From Gammaproteobacteria bacterium (GTDB lineage: Bacteria > Pseudomonadota > Gammaproteobacteria > Eutrophobiales > Eutrophobiaceae), in the NCBI GenBank assembly GCA_021773215.1, contig JAJFKM010000008.1, positions 1 through 57,618 of the forward strand: DNA of 57,618 bases, written 5' to 3'. The notes under the pieces are model-generated. The model did no database searches and was not told the DNA's origin. It was given only the letters and a program-made list of their open reading frames with translations. The position numbers and the translations under genes are program-made. Positions 9,392-17,552 of the stretch are shown in pieces (position 1 is the stretch's first letter; each line of letters starts with the position of its first letter).

Positions 9392-10198
9392 ATGCGCAGG
9401 GACATGCTCCACTTAAATAATAAACTGGCTTTACTCTTACTTATAAGCATTAGTTTTATTACTCATCCTGTCTCTGCCGAACAACCCACAATTTCTATTA
9501 TCATCGATGACATAGGTTATCGACATCAAGATGACTTGATGTCATTGACTCTTCCTGGACCCGTCGCATATGCAATTCTACCGCATGCACCACACACAAA
9601 AAAAATGGCTCAGCTTGCTTCAATAAGAAATAAAGAAATCCTGCTTCATCAACCCATGCAAGCAATGGAAAAAAACGAATACCTTGGCCCTGGTGCGTTA
9701 ACGTTGAATATGTCACAAGAGGAATTTCTACAGACCTTAAATATCAATATAAGCGCTGTAGAAAATCTGATTGGCATTAACAATCATATGGGAAGCTTAT
9801 TAACAAGACACCCAGGTCATATGCAATGGTTAATGGAAACAATGAAGTCAAACGGTCAATTCTATGTTGATAGCTTAACAAGTGATGACAGTGTCGCTTC
9901 CAGATTAGCAAAAGAAAATAACATCCCTTATTTAACACGAGATGTATTTCTGGATAACAAACTCGATGAAAAATATATCCGTGCCCAATTTATGGAGTTA
10001 GTAAAGGTCGCAAAGCGTAAAGGTTCCGCCTTGGGCATAGGTCACCCACACGCTGCCACTACTGCTGTTCTATCAAAAGTTTTAAAAGACGTTCAAAAGT
10101 ACGGTGTTAAGTTTATTAGCTTAAAGTCTTTAATTAAAAAGAAAGCAAATGGGAAGCATTATGTAAAAGGTCCTGAGACTGATACGGTAGGTATGTAA
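9392..10198 (+). CDS. yibQ: Divergent polysaccharide deacetylase family protein (YibQ)
   Basis: A signal peptide (about residues 1-29, ending SAEQ) is followed by a single divergent NodB-like domain: ISIIIDDIGY carries the Asp pair, ILPHAPH and LLHQPM follow, then GINNHMGSLLT and GIGHPHA. These are the marks of the DUF610/YibQ family. No activity is established for the family. The gene starts 4 bp after ctpA, and the gpmI-envC-ctpA-yibQ series suggests an envelope role. A second ATG at 9404 is an alternative start that keeps the signal peptide. Confidence 0.88.
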   Translation: MRRDMLHLNNKLALLLLISISFITHPVSAEQPTISIIIDDIGYRHQDDLMSLTLPGPVAYAILPHAPHTKKMAQLASIRNKEILLHQPMQAMEKNEYLGPGALTLNMSQEEFLQTLNINISAVENLIGINNHMGSLLTRHPGHMQWLMETMKSNGQFYVDSLTSDDSVASRLAKENNIPYLTRDVFLDNKLDEKYIRAQFMELVKVAKRKGSALGIGHPHAATTAVLSKVLKDVQKYGVKFISLKSLIKKKANGKHYVKGPETDTVGM

Positions 10199-10465
10199 AC
10201 AAGTCGCACTAATCAAAAACAACCGTTGTAAAAATAACATGGCAATTACTATTAATCGTAGATAATTTAATGCATAATATTTAAGGTCTTTTTTTAAGAA
10301 AACTTTCCCATTACTAAGATCATTTAACTGTCCAATAATTTCTTTCACAACTACTTCAATTCATAGCTCAGCCGTACTTCCAAGAGGTTGATTATTTTGT
10401 TGGGAACACCTTTGTTTCAACTGTCTAATGGTTTAGAGAAAACCTTTAATACATGTAGATCGAAT
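10199..10465. other. Intergenic gap, nothing assigned
   Basis: AT-rich gap between the convergent ends of yibQ and the next minus-strand gene. A minus-strand reading frame here (10130-10348) overlaps the yibQ end and has no family features, so it is not called. No strong hairpin terminator was found. Confidence 0.4.
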
Positions 10466-11047
10466 TTAATTTTTCTTACAATTACATTTTGGAAATGTTT
10501 TGGACATTTCTGAAAATGCATAATCCAAACGAGATTCTATTGCTTCCAAATCTTGTGCATCAGATTTCATATTAAATACAATTTCTTCAGCTGTGCCCAC
10601 CCATAATGTCCTATCCATATGTAAATCATGTGCATGAATTACTAATGTACGTTCCGGAATAAGATCAAGACGTTCTGCAATTGTGCCTCCAACATTTATA
10701 TGCGCAAAACGTGGGGAGTGTAACAGCACTTGATTTTTCACTTTAATTTCATAACCAATTTCCAAATCACACTGATGGTTGGCGGTTTCAAAAAAGCCTT
10801 TTGCTGACATTAATTCTTGAATTCTATTAATTATCCAATGCTTTAACTCTGGTGAAATACGATCCAGATGCAAATATTGTTCTTCCGTCATGAGATGTAA
10901 GCAGTAACGGGGCAACTCATCTATATATGATTTTTTTACGCTATGAGCTCGAACCAGAACATCTTCTCGGGGATCATATTCAGCACGACTATCTTCCACC
11001 GGGGTTAGAGCCATGAATATAAATAATGGGGCTAAAATAAGTTTCAT
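10466..11047 (-). CDS. Exported protein of unknown function (weak DUF4136 resemblance)
   Basis: 193 aa with a signal peptide (about 1-22, ending SRA). The C-terminal half contains ERTLVIHAHD followed by LWVGTAEE, reminiscent of the DUF4136 pattern (a strand reading GTLVIDxxD, then LvWrGtA), but no lipobox Cys is present. Four or five cysteines, including CNCKKN at the C-terminus, suggest disulfides in the periplasm. It is the last gene of a five-gene minus-strand set with a prepilin and a secretion ATPase, 98 bp after the preceding gene. Function unknown; the family suggestion is inference. Confidence 0.7.
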   Translation of the reverse strand: MKLILAPLFIFMALTPVEDSRAEYDPREDVLVRAHSVKKSYIDELPRYCLHLMTEEQYLHLDRISPELKHWIINRIQELMSAKGFFETANHQCDLEIGYEIKVKNQVLLHSPRFAHINVGGTIAERLDLIPERTLVIHAHDLHMDRTLWVGTAEEIVFNMKSDAQDLEAIESRLDYAFSEMSKTFPKCNCKKN

Positions 11048-11145
11048 AATGAATACATCCCTTAAATTGTTAGAATTTTAGAACCTACAATTAAATTAAA
11101 CTATATATACAATAGATTCTATATCAGAATCGTTTAAGTGAAGCG

Positions 11146-12435
11146 CTATTTTGTTGTCTCTTCAGAAATTCTCTTTCCATATTTAATGATATGGCGTCTA
11201 GTCAATAGATACCCGGTAAAAAATACCACGGGGAATACGATACAAAATGCCATCAACAATATAAACATCCGATCAAAGATCAATTCACGATGATTAATTA
11301 GCCGACTATCCAAATCCGCCATCCTCTTAGCTAATATGTTATCGACCTGACTAAGCTGCTTCGCTACTAGACCAGACAGGTTATTAGCGACTTCACTATC
11401 ATAGTTAAATTTATTTAGACTTTCGGCAATGGAGACAAGCTGGTTTGATGTTGCCAAGGCATCCTCGAATATTAATTTAACCAACTTCAGATCTATCTCC
11501 TCGTGTTCGTAGTTATCTTGCGAAAGGATCAGCGGTGATAATTGCTCGGAAATAAATTTCAGGTTCTCTGACGTTTTGGCTATATTATTGGTGATAGCTT
11601 CAGCAAATTTTGAATTCTTATCAAATAAGGTCTGAATATCTTCAGGCAATTGTTCAACCTGTGTACTAATACGCTCTGCAGATTCGGTTAATCTCTGTGA
11701 TTGTGTCAACGCCTGTGTTATTTCGTCAGCAGACAATGTTTTATATAAAAAAAGCTCGGCCTGCCATTCAATCAGAATAGGCATACGATTAGCCATAAAC
11801 ATGGCACGTTCGATCGCAAATCGAGTCTCCTCAATTTCGTAATTGACATCAGATATCGAGGAAAACAAACCACCCTTGCTGAGAATTTTATCAATCTTCG
11901 CTTTGCCTTCAGAATCAGCAAAATTCTGAAATCTTACAAAGGCAACATAGTCACGCTCTGGATTGTCTTGTTTCCACTTTTCCGCAAGTGCGACAACTGA
12001 ATTAACATCGGCCTGAATAAAAACACGTAAGGCTAATTTATGTAACTGAGCTTCCAACATAGCTAATGCTGCTGATATACGCATAGCCTGATCTTTTGTC
12101 GATAATGATTTATCGCCACCGTTTTGCCATACAAGGCGCTGAAGTCTTAGCATTACGATCATGTCAAGCAGCTGATGAGTCGCATCGGCTTCGACAGCAA
12201 TACTGATCGCTGAGTTAGCATAAAAGAGCTTCACCGTGTGATACATCATCCGTTCCGTCGAATTGACGCCTTCAGCAATTATATTGTCAATCGTTTCAGC
12301 AATAGACTCTTGATAGTTGTCGCTAAATGCTAATAGATGTTTGTTCAGTTCGAATGCAGTTAATTTATTCTCATCAGCCATTACCGGGAAAGACAGCAAG
12401 AAGGACATTATTATTAGTGCTTTACTCACGTTCAT
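11146..12435 (-). CDS. Membrane-anchored periplasmic helical protein, unknown function
   Basis: 429 aa. An N-terminal signal peptide (about 1-20, ending VMA) and one C-terminal membrane segment (about 391-412, FILLMAFCIVFPVVFFTGYLL) flank a long, mostly helical region with many Gln/Glu/Lys heptad-like stretches. The tail is short and basic, so the bulk should lie in the periplasm with the tail in the cytoplasm. I do not recognise the family. Its position in the pilin/ATPase set suggests an inner-membrane assembly or alignment component; this is inference from context only. Confidence 0.75.
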   Translation of the reverse strand: MNVSKALIIMSFLLSFPVMADENKLTAFELNKHLLAFSDNYQESIAETIDNIIAEGVNSTERMMYHTVKLFYANSAISIAVEADATHQLLDMIVMLRLQRLVWQNGGDKSLSTKDQAMRISAALAMLEAQLHKLALRVFIQADVNSVVALAEKWKQDNPERDYVAFVRFQNFADSEGKAKIDKILSKGGLFSSISDVNYEIEETRFAIERAMFMANRMPILIEWQAELFLYKTLSADEITQALTQSQRLTESAERISTQVEQLPEDIQTLFDKNSKFAEAITNNIAKTSENLKFISEQLSPLILSQDNYEHEEIDLKLVKLIFEDALATSNQLVSIAESLNKFNYDSEVANNLSGLVAKQLSQVDNILAKRMADLDSRLINHRELIFDRMFILLMAFCIVFPVVFFTGYLLTRRHIIKYGKRISEETTK

Positions 12436-12486
12436 AAAAATATTTTAGCAGAAAGAATTTAGTTATTCCCAGAACGCACATCAAAC

Positions 12487-12534
12487 TTAAGATTTCTTGC
12501 CAGTAGAAGTACGCGAAGATACCTTAATATTCAT
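12487..12534 (-). other. 15-codon micro-ORF with ATGA overlap after the ATPase
   Basis: The ATPase stop TGA (12531-12533) overlaps an ATG (12532-12534) that opens a 15-codon frame rich in Ser, Thr and Lys, ending with TAA at 12487. It may be chance. It is recorded because the ATGA overlap is typical of translational coupling. Confidence 0.2.
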
Positions 12535-14234
12535 TTAAAAATATCCTGACCTAATACACGGTATATTTCGTCAACAGAAGACTTACCATTGTCTATTGCC
12601 TCACGACCAAGCACTGAGAATATTCGCATCCCAGATGCTATCGCAATTTCTTTAAGTTTATCTTTAGGTTCATTTCGTCTAACTGCTTCAGAGAAATTAG
12701 AATCAATTGATACCAATTCAAGCAGTGGTAGCCGACCTTGGAATCCGGTGTGGTTACAATGTTCACAACCTATGGGGTGTTTTGGTCTAGAAGACTGATG
12801 GATATTTTTGTACCTAGTTTCCCATTCACTAGCATCAATCGGTTCATCAGACGCACAATGTTGGCAAAGACCTCTCGCCAGTCTTTGAGCAGATAGACCT
12901 GCTAATGCATCTGCAAGAATTGATTCGCTAATACCTAGATCTAATAATCTGGGTACTGTCGTAATCGCATCTCTTGTATGTAGCGTACTTAAGACAAAGT
13001 GACCGGTTAATGCCGCTTTCAATGCAATCTCTGCCGTTTCCTCATCCCGTATTTCTCCAACCAATATCACATCTGGATCCTGTCGAAGCAATGCCCTTAA
13101 GCTACTTGCGAATGTAAGACCTTGTGAGGGGTTAACATTAACCTGAGCAATGCCGTCTATTTGATATTCAACTGGATCTTCAATTGTCACCAAACAGCGT
13201 TCATATGAATTTAATTCTTTGAGGGCAGCATATAACGTCGACGACTTTCCTGATCCAGTTGGTCCTGTGACAAGAAAGACGCCAGATTGAAAAGAGATTA
13301 TATCTTTTAATTTTATTAATTCTGGCTCAGCAATGCCCAGATTTTCAAGTGATTTAGCAGTTGAGTCTTTAATTAATCTAAGTACCGCTTTTTCTCCACC
13401 GCTGACAGGGAGCACAGATAGGCGCATTTCTATACGGTCGTCTCCAACAGTAAGACTCGAACTACCATCTTGAGCAATAAGTTTGGTAGCAATATCTAGT
13501 TTGAAAACAGCTTTTATACGCTGCATCATTTGTGTATATACCACACCGGGTAGTGTAGATATACGCCGCAGTAAACCATCCACCCGATATCGAACTATCC
13601 CCCCCTCCACAAATGGCTCAATATGTATATCGCTTGCATTCAGTTCAGCAGCCTCTGCAATCATCTTATTTACAATTTGAGCTATGGCCGAATCTGATAC
13701 ATGGTCATTAGTAATATCTAAGTTACCCATTCCTCTATACTCAGAGCCAGGATGTGTGCTTGCAGTTTTAGAATTCGTATCTCTTGATAATTTTGCATAA
13801 CCGATGGTAATCCATTCTTCAATTACATCTGGGGGTGCGATTGTGATTGATATATGCTGACCCGAGGTAAAACCAAGCACAGAAATCATATCGCGATCTA
13901 CAGGGTTGGCAGTCGCGATAGACAAGGTAGCCCCAGAAAGTTTTAACGGAAAAACCAAGTATCTTAGTGCGATTCGCTCAGGTATTAATGAAATAGCCTC
14001 TGTGCCTATTTCTTCATTTACTGCGGCAGGATATCCCAGACTACTAGCAATTTTATCACATAGCTCTTTTTCAGTTATATTAATCAAACTAGATATTTTA
14101 AACCATGCTTCTTTTGTATCCGAAGCTGCTAAAGAGTTTAGGCTTGATTCATTTTCTTTATATATCTCATCGCCAAGATATTTAAATAACCATGCATGTG
14201 GTGATTCTGAATATTTTTTAGAAGTCTGTGACAC
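12531..14234 (-). CDS. GspE/PilB-family secretion or pilus-assembly ATPase
   Basis: 567-aa cytoplasmic hexameric-type ATPase of the type II secretion/type IV pilus superfamily. An N-terminal MshEN-like region (about 45-145) precedes the catalytic core: SDIHIEP at about 201-207, Walker A GPTGSGKSS at 324-332, a DPDVILVGEIRDEET Asp/Walker B region, and LSTLHT. Two CxxC pairs (CQHC and CEHC) form the zinc-binding insert typical of extension ATPases. The start is GTG, 2 bp after the upstream stop, so translation is probably coupled. With a prepilin and two membrane proteins in the same operon it should power a pilus or pseudopilus; no GspF/PilC partner lies in this window. Confidence 0.9.
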   Translation of the reverse strand: MSQTSKKYSESPHAWLFKYLGDEIYKENESSLNSLAASDTKEAWFKISSLINITEKELCDKIASSLGYPAAVNEEIGTEAISLIPERIALRYLVFPLKLSGATLSIATANPVDRDMISVLGFTSGQHISITIAPPDVIEEWITIGYAKLSRDTNSKTASTHPGSEYRGMGNLDITNDHVSDSAIAQIVNKMIAEAAELNASDIHIEPFVEGGIVRYRVDGLLRRISTLPGVVYTQMMQRIKAVFKLDIATKLIAQDGSSSLTVGDDRIEMRLSVLPVSGGEKAVLRLIKDSTAKSLENLGIAEPELIKLKDIISFQSGVFLVTGPTGSGKSSTLYAALKELNSYERCLVTIEDPVEYQIDGIAQVNVNPSQGLTFASSLRALLRQDPDVILVGEIRDEETAEIALKAALTGHFVLSTLHTRDAITTVPRLLDLGISESILADALAGLSAQRLARGLCQHCASDEPIDASEWETRYKNIHQSSRPKHPIGCEHCNHTGFQGRLPLLELVSIDSNFSEAVRRNEPKDKLKEIAIASGMRIFSVLGREAIDNGKSSVDEIYRVLGQDIFK

Positions 14235-14236
14235 TT

Positions 14237-14689
14237 TTAAAGAACACTGATAGTGCTTGAATTATCATTCAGAACTAACTTGCCTTCTTTAGAGTCCATC
14301 TGCAATGCAAACTTATTATTGCTAATTTTCTCGTATTCAATATCTAACGCAATACCCAAGACGCTGGGAAGTTCTTCTGGCAGATTCCCTTTTTCTAAAC
14401 GATACCGTTCTATTTCTTCAGCCACAATTAACATTGCCACTCTTGGTCCAGTTTCTAGGTCTCTATTTTGTGCGACAGGATGAGGAGCGGCATAGCTTGG
14501 CGCTCTATGAACAATAAGGATGAAAAAAATAACAATAGAAACATAAAACACCCATGGAGGTATAGAGTAAGACTTTGAAACAGCCGACTTTGTTTTTGAA
14601 ATGGGTTTCTCAATTTGTTTCATCGCCCGATCGATATCTTCACCCCAACTATTAGATGACCTAGGATTACCTTCAGATTTATTGTTCAT
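14237..14689 (-). CDS. Single-pass membrane protein with pseudopilin-like periplasmic part
   Basis: 150 aa. About 45 cytoplasmic residues precede one membrane segment (about 47-63, VFYVSIVIFFILIVHRA), followed by about 85 periplasmic residues. The periplasmic part, with EEIERYRLEKGNLPEEL and a following YE...F.L pattern, resembles the C-terminal domain of minor pseudopilins, but there is no prepilin cleavage site. GAGG with 5-nt spacing precedes the ATG. It sits between the prepilin and the ATPase and could be a GspC/L-like or PilN/O-like assembly component; this is inference. Confidence 0.75.
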   Translation of the reverse strand: MNNKSEGNPRSSNSWGEDIDRAMKQIEKPISKTKSAVSKSYSIPPWVFYVSIVIFFILIVHRAPSYAAPHPVAQNRDLETGPRVAMLIVAEEIERYRLEKGNLPEELPSVLGIALDIEYEKISNNKFALQMDSKEGKLVLNDNSSTISVL

Positions 14690-14764
14690 AGAAACCTCAT
14701 ATTTATAAAGATTACAGAATTAATCTTACGCACTATTTGCAATACGACAAACATGATAACAGCC

Positions 14765-15265
14765 TTATTCTAAATCCAGAATCATAAAGTCCTTCATCAC
14801 CCAAGTATGTTTTTGCTTTGTTATATGATCAAATGCATGTAATAACTTTCTTGCATGATCCGTTTTCGCCTGTAGCCATAGTGTAGGAATTGGCTTATCT
14901 TTTACTTCGAGAAGATTATGTCCGGGAACATCCCTTGTATTGAATTGAGAGTATAATAAGATGCCATCTGTAAAATATAATTGTCCATGCTCACTAAATG
15001 CGGGAGGCGCTTTTCCCATGCCTTGACTCTTATATGCAGATAGATCAGATTTGAGAGTAAGGCCCTCTATTTCGAGAGTCTCTTCATATAACAATCTAAT
15101 TTCATGTGCAGTTACTAACAGTTTTGCAGCCTTCGCTTCATAATAATAACGTTGCATACTCGGTGCGGAAACTGCCGCTAAAATTCCAATTATCGAGACT
15201 GTAATCATTAGCTCAATAAGTGTGAAACCATTATTTTTTCTAATATGCAAATGCCTAAACTGCAT
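14765..15265 (-). CDS. Type IV prepilin-like / pseudopilin protein
   Basis: A 13-residue basic leader ends in Gly, followed by the class III prepilin site and helix FTLIELMITVSIIGILAAV, with Glu at position +5 of the mature protein. The rest (about 130 residues) is one globular domain without a recognised family. I place the start at ATG 15265, with GTAGGAGA 8 nt upstream. The longer frame to 15295 would start with TTG inside the IS30 terminal repeat. It is the first gene of the pilin/ATPase set. The IS left end lies only 20 bp upstream of the ATG, so the native promoter or upstream cotranscription is interrupted. Confidence 0.88.
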   Translation of the reverse strand: MQFRHLHIRKNNGFTLIELMITVSIIGILAAVSAPSMQRYYYEAKAAKLLVTAHEIRLLYEETLEIEGLTLKSDLSAYKSQGMGKAPPAFSEHGQLYFTDGILLYSQFNTRDVPGHNLLEVKDKPIPTLWLQAKTDHARKLLHAFDHITKQKHTWVMKDFMILDLE

Positions 15266-15285
15266 CAAAATGTCTCCTACTTCTT

Positions 15286-15311
15286 GTGAATTCAATTAGT
15301 CGTCGCAACAC
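15286..15311 (+). repeat. IS30 left terminal inverted repeat
   Basis: Begins GTGAATTCAATT and ends GTCGCAACAC. The right end, read in reverse complement, has the same two blocks and differs only in the four bases between them. Confidence 0.9.
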
Positions 15312-15343
15312 TTTATCTTTACATAAAAAGATGGAGTGTGACA

Positions 15344-16504
15344 ATGATATACAGAACACGACTTAACTATACCCCCGAACTAAAATCAGAAATCTGGTCA
15401 CGCTATAAACAAGGTGACTCCTTAAACTCGATAGCACGCACTATCGATCGTCATTCATCTTGTATCTTTCAGATCTTATCTCCCACAGGCGGTATCCCAC
15501 CGCGTGAACGCACCCGTTCATCTCGTGTGTTAAGCCTGTCCGAGCGAGAAGAAATCTCACGCGGTTTAGTAGCAAACCGCTCAATACGGTCGATTGCCTC
15601 TGCGTTAAACCGTTCCCCCTCAACCATTAGTCGTGAGATACATCGTAACGGTGGTCTTCATCGTTACCGTGCCACACAAGCCGACCAACGTGCTTGGGAT
15701 GCAGCACGACGACCAAAACCGTGTAAACTTTCAATGAACCCACGCTTATGCCGACAGGTCATTCGTCGTTTACAGGATGACTGGTCGCCAGAACAGATTG
15801 CGGGTTGGTTAAAACGCACCTATGTTGAGGATGAACGCTATCACGTGTCACACGAAACGATTTATCGCAGTTTATTTATACAGGCGCGCGGTGTGCTGAA
15901 AAAAGAACTACAACAGTATTTACGTTCACAGCGCAGTATTCGTCGTTCACGCTATGCGAGCTTGAAAGAGAAAGGCTTGGGCGGCTTGCCCAATGCGGTA
16001 TCGATTAGTGCACGACCGGCATCGATTGAAGACAGGGCTGTGCCAGGCCATTGGGAGGGTGATTTGATTGAAGGATCACAAGGGAGTTGTATTGCTACCT
16101 TGGTAGAGCGTCATTCACGTTATGTCATGTTAATGAAGCTGGATAATAAGAAATCGAAAACGGTGACATCAGCATTAATTAAACATGCGAAAAAATTACC
16201 GGATGAGCTTTATAAGTCACTGACTTGGGATAGAGGAACTGAAATGAAAGCGCATCAACGGTTTACCTTAGCGACGAACATACAAGTTTATTTTTGTGAT
16301 CCACAAAGTCCTTGGCAACGGGGAACGAATGAAAACACGAATCGCTTGTTACGCCAATATCTTCCCAAAGGCACTAACTTGGCGTTACACTCTCAGACTA
16401 GGTTGAATGCGATTGCACGACAACTAAACCAGCGACCAAGAAAAACATTAGATTATGAAACACCCGCTGAACGTTTTAACGCATGTGTTGCGACCATCAA
16501 TTGA
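15344..16504 (+). CDS. IS30-family transposase
   Basis: 386 aa. The N-terminal helix-turn-helix region (about 1-90) includes a segment SIASALNRSPSTISREI that is typical of IS30. The DDE core is seen as GHWEGDLIEG (first Asp), TWDRGTEM (second Asp) and PWQRGTNENTNRLLR (Glu). No frameshift or stop interrupts it, so it may be active. GGAG with 7-nt spacing supports ATG 15344 over the GTG at 15338. The stop codon lies inside the right terminal repeat. Confidence 0.95.
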   Translation: MIYRTRLNYTPELKSEIWSRYKQGDSLNSIARTIDRHSSCIFQILSPTGGIPPRERTRSSRVLSLSEREEISRGLVANRSIRSIASALNRSPSTISREIHRNGGLHRYRATQADQRAWDAARRPKPCKLSMNPRLCRQVIRRLQDDWSPEQIAGWLKRTYVEDERYHVSHETIYRSLFIQARGVLKKELQQYLRSQRSIRRSRYASLKEKGLGGLPNAVSISARPASIEDRAVPGHWEGDLIEGSQGSCIATLVERHSRYVMLMKLDNKKSKTVTSALIKHAKKLPDELYKSLTWDRGTEMKAHQRFTLATNIQVYFCDPQSPWQRGTNENTNRLLRQYLPKGTNLALHSQTRLNAIARQLNQRPRKTLDYETPAERFNACVATIN

Positions 16505-16510
16505 ATTCAC
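16485..16510 (-). repeat. IS30 right terminal inverted repeat
   Basis: Reads GTGTTGCGACCATCAATTGA followed by ATTCAC on the plus strand; inverted partner of 15286-15311. It overlaps the last codons of the transposase gene. Confidence 0.9.
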
Positions 16511-16532
16511 ACTCAATCGTTGACTTTAAATT

Positions 16533-17444
16533 CTATCCTAAAAGATACTCACAAAACCAATCCCGCGCCGCTAAACTCGATTCATCAAATGAATTAATGT
16601 AGGCATCAAAATGTCCGCCTTCCAAAACGACCAGTTTTTTCGGTTCACGTGCCGTTTCATAAGCAGCAAAAGCCAAATCAGAAACAGTAAGCACATCATC
16701 ACGTGCCACTAACATTAAAAGAGGCGTTGGACTGATTGACGGGATATAAATACCCGGCTCATATTCAATGAACATCTCCACAGACCGAAGTGTGACTTCA
16801 TTTTTCCAGGAAGGGGCGCGTTTATCACAAGTTTCTCTAAACCATTTCCATGAGTCTGCGGTAGGTAGTGCCGCAGGAGCCTGTGGTTGTTCATCTGGTG
16901 AAGAAACAACAGGGATCATCGCTGGTGCATCTCCCGCATAACGTGCGGCTCGATCAGCATCAAACATGCCGCGAAGTCCATCCCACATATCTGAGCGAAT
17001 AAGTCGACGTGCATTTTCTATCCCTGAAATAATAGGTACTTGAGACACAACGCATTTAACTCGCTTATCAATTGCACCGACAACCAGAACGTGTCCGCCA
17101 CTATAGCTTGAACCAAAGACCCCTATGCGACTTTCATCTATTTCGGGTAGCGAAGTCGCAAAAGTGATTGCATCACGATAGTCACGAATCTGTTGCCATG
17201 GATCAATCTCTTGCCTTGGTTCTCCATCGCTGGCACCAAAATTACGATTATCAAAAACAAGTGCTGCCATACCAGCAGCAGCAAAGACTTCACCATACTT
17301 ATCAAGATACATTTCTTTAACAGCAGAATACCCGTGCGCCATGATAACGACTGGAACAGCATCTTTAGCATCGTCGGGTTGATACAACCAACCACGTAAA
17401 GTGGTGTTATCTCCTGTTTTAAACTCAACATCTTTCCGTTGCAT
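16533..17444 (-). CDS. Alpha/beta hydrolase (S15/YcjY-like)
   Basis: 303-aa probable cytoplasmic hydrolase; no signal peptide. An oxyanion-side motif HGYSAVKE at about 32-39, then FDNRNFGASDGEPR, a nucleophile elbow GSSYSGG, an acidic residue in ARDDVLT, and a C-terminal histidine in EGGHFDAY. The elbow has Ser where Gly usually follows the nucleophile-plus-one residue. Substrate unknown. It was probably directly upstream of the prepilin gene before the IS30 insertion, which may or may not reflect a shared function. Confidence 0.85.
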   Translation of the reverse strand: MQRKDVEFKTGDNTTLRGWLYQPDDAKDAVPVVIMAHGYSAVKEMYLDKYGEVFAAAGMAALVFDNRNFGASDGEPRQEIDPWQQIRDYRDAITFATSLPEIDESRIGVFGSSYSGGHVLVVGAIDKRVKCVVSQVPIISGIENARRLIRSDMWDGLRGMFDADRAARYAGDAPAMIPVVSSPDEQPQAPAALPTADSWKWFRETCDKRAPSWKNEVTLRSVEMFIEYEPGIYIPSISPTPLLMLVARDDVLTVSDLAFAAYETAREPKKLVVLEGGHFDAYINSFDESSLAARDWFCEYLLG

Positions 17445-17468
17445 AAACGCCTCTTATTGTTTAACTAG

Positions 17469-17536
17469 ATTCCCGACTCGGTCTCTGTTCCAGACTAAAC
17501 TCTACCGCGCAGATCCTTGTAGACGTGTGCGGGAAT
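17469..17536. repeat. Palindromic intergenic element (REP/MITE-like), candidate
   Basis: ATTCCCG (17469-17475) and CGGGAAT (17530-17536) form inverted ends of a 68-bp unit between ubiB and the hydrolase gene. The GTCATTCCCGC end, read on the minus strand, is shared with the hairpin at 41367-41396, so both may belong to one dispersed repeat family. Confidence 0.45.
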
Positions 17537-17552
17537 GACGAATATAAAAAAG

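Larger units (their letters stand above)
15286..16510. mobile_element. Complete IS30-family insertion sequence
   Basis: About 1225 bp, bounded by imperfect 26-bp terminal inverted repeats (15286-15311 and 16485-16510; 22 of 26 positions agree) and carrying one intact transposase gene on the plus strand. No 2-3 bp target duplication is evident at the ends as drawn. It lies between the alpha/beta-hydrolase stop (16533) and the prepilin start (15265). Without it these two minus-strand genes would be only about 42 bp apart. Confidence 0.92.

Noticed and set aside
10130-10348. Minus-strand 72-aa frame after yibQ
   Set aside because: It overlaps the 3' end of yibQ, has no family features and has an AT-driven hydrophobic composition.
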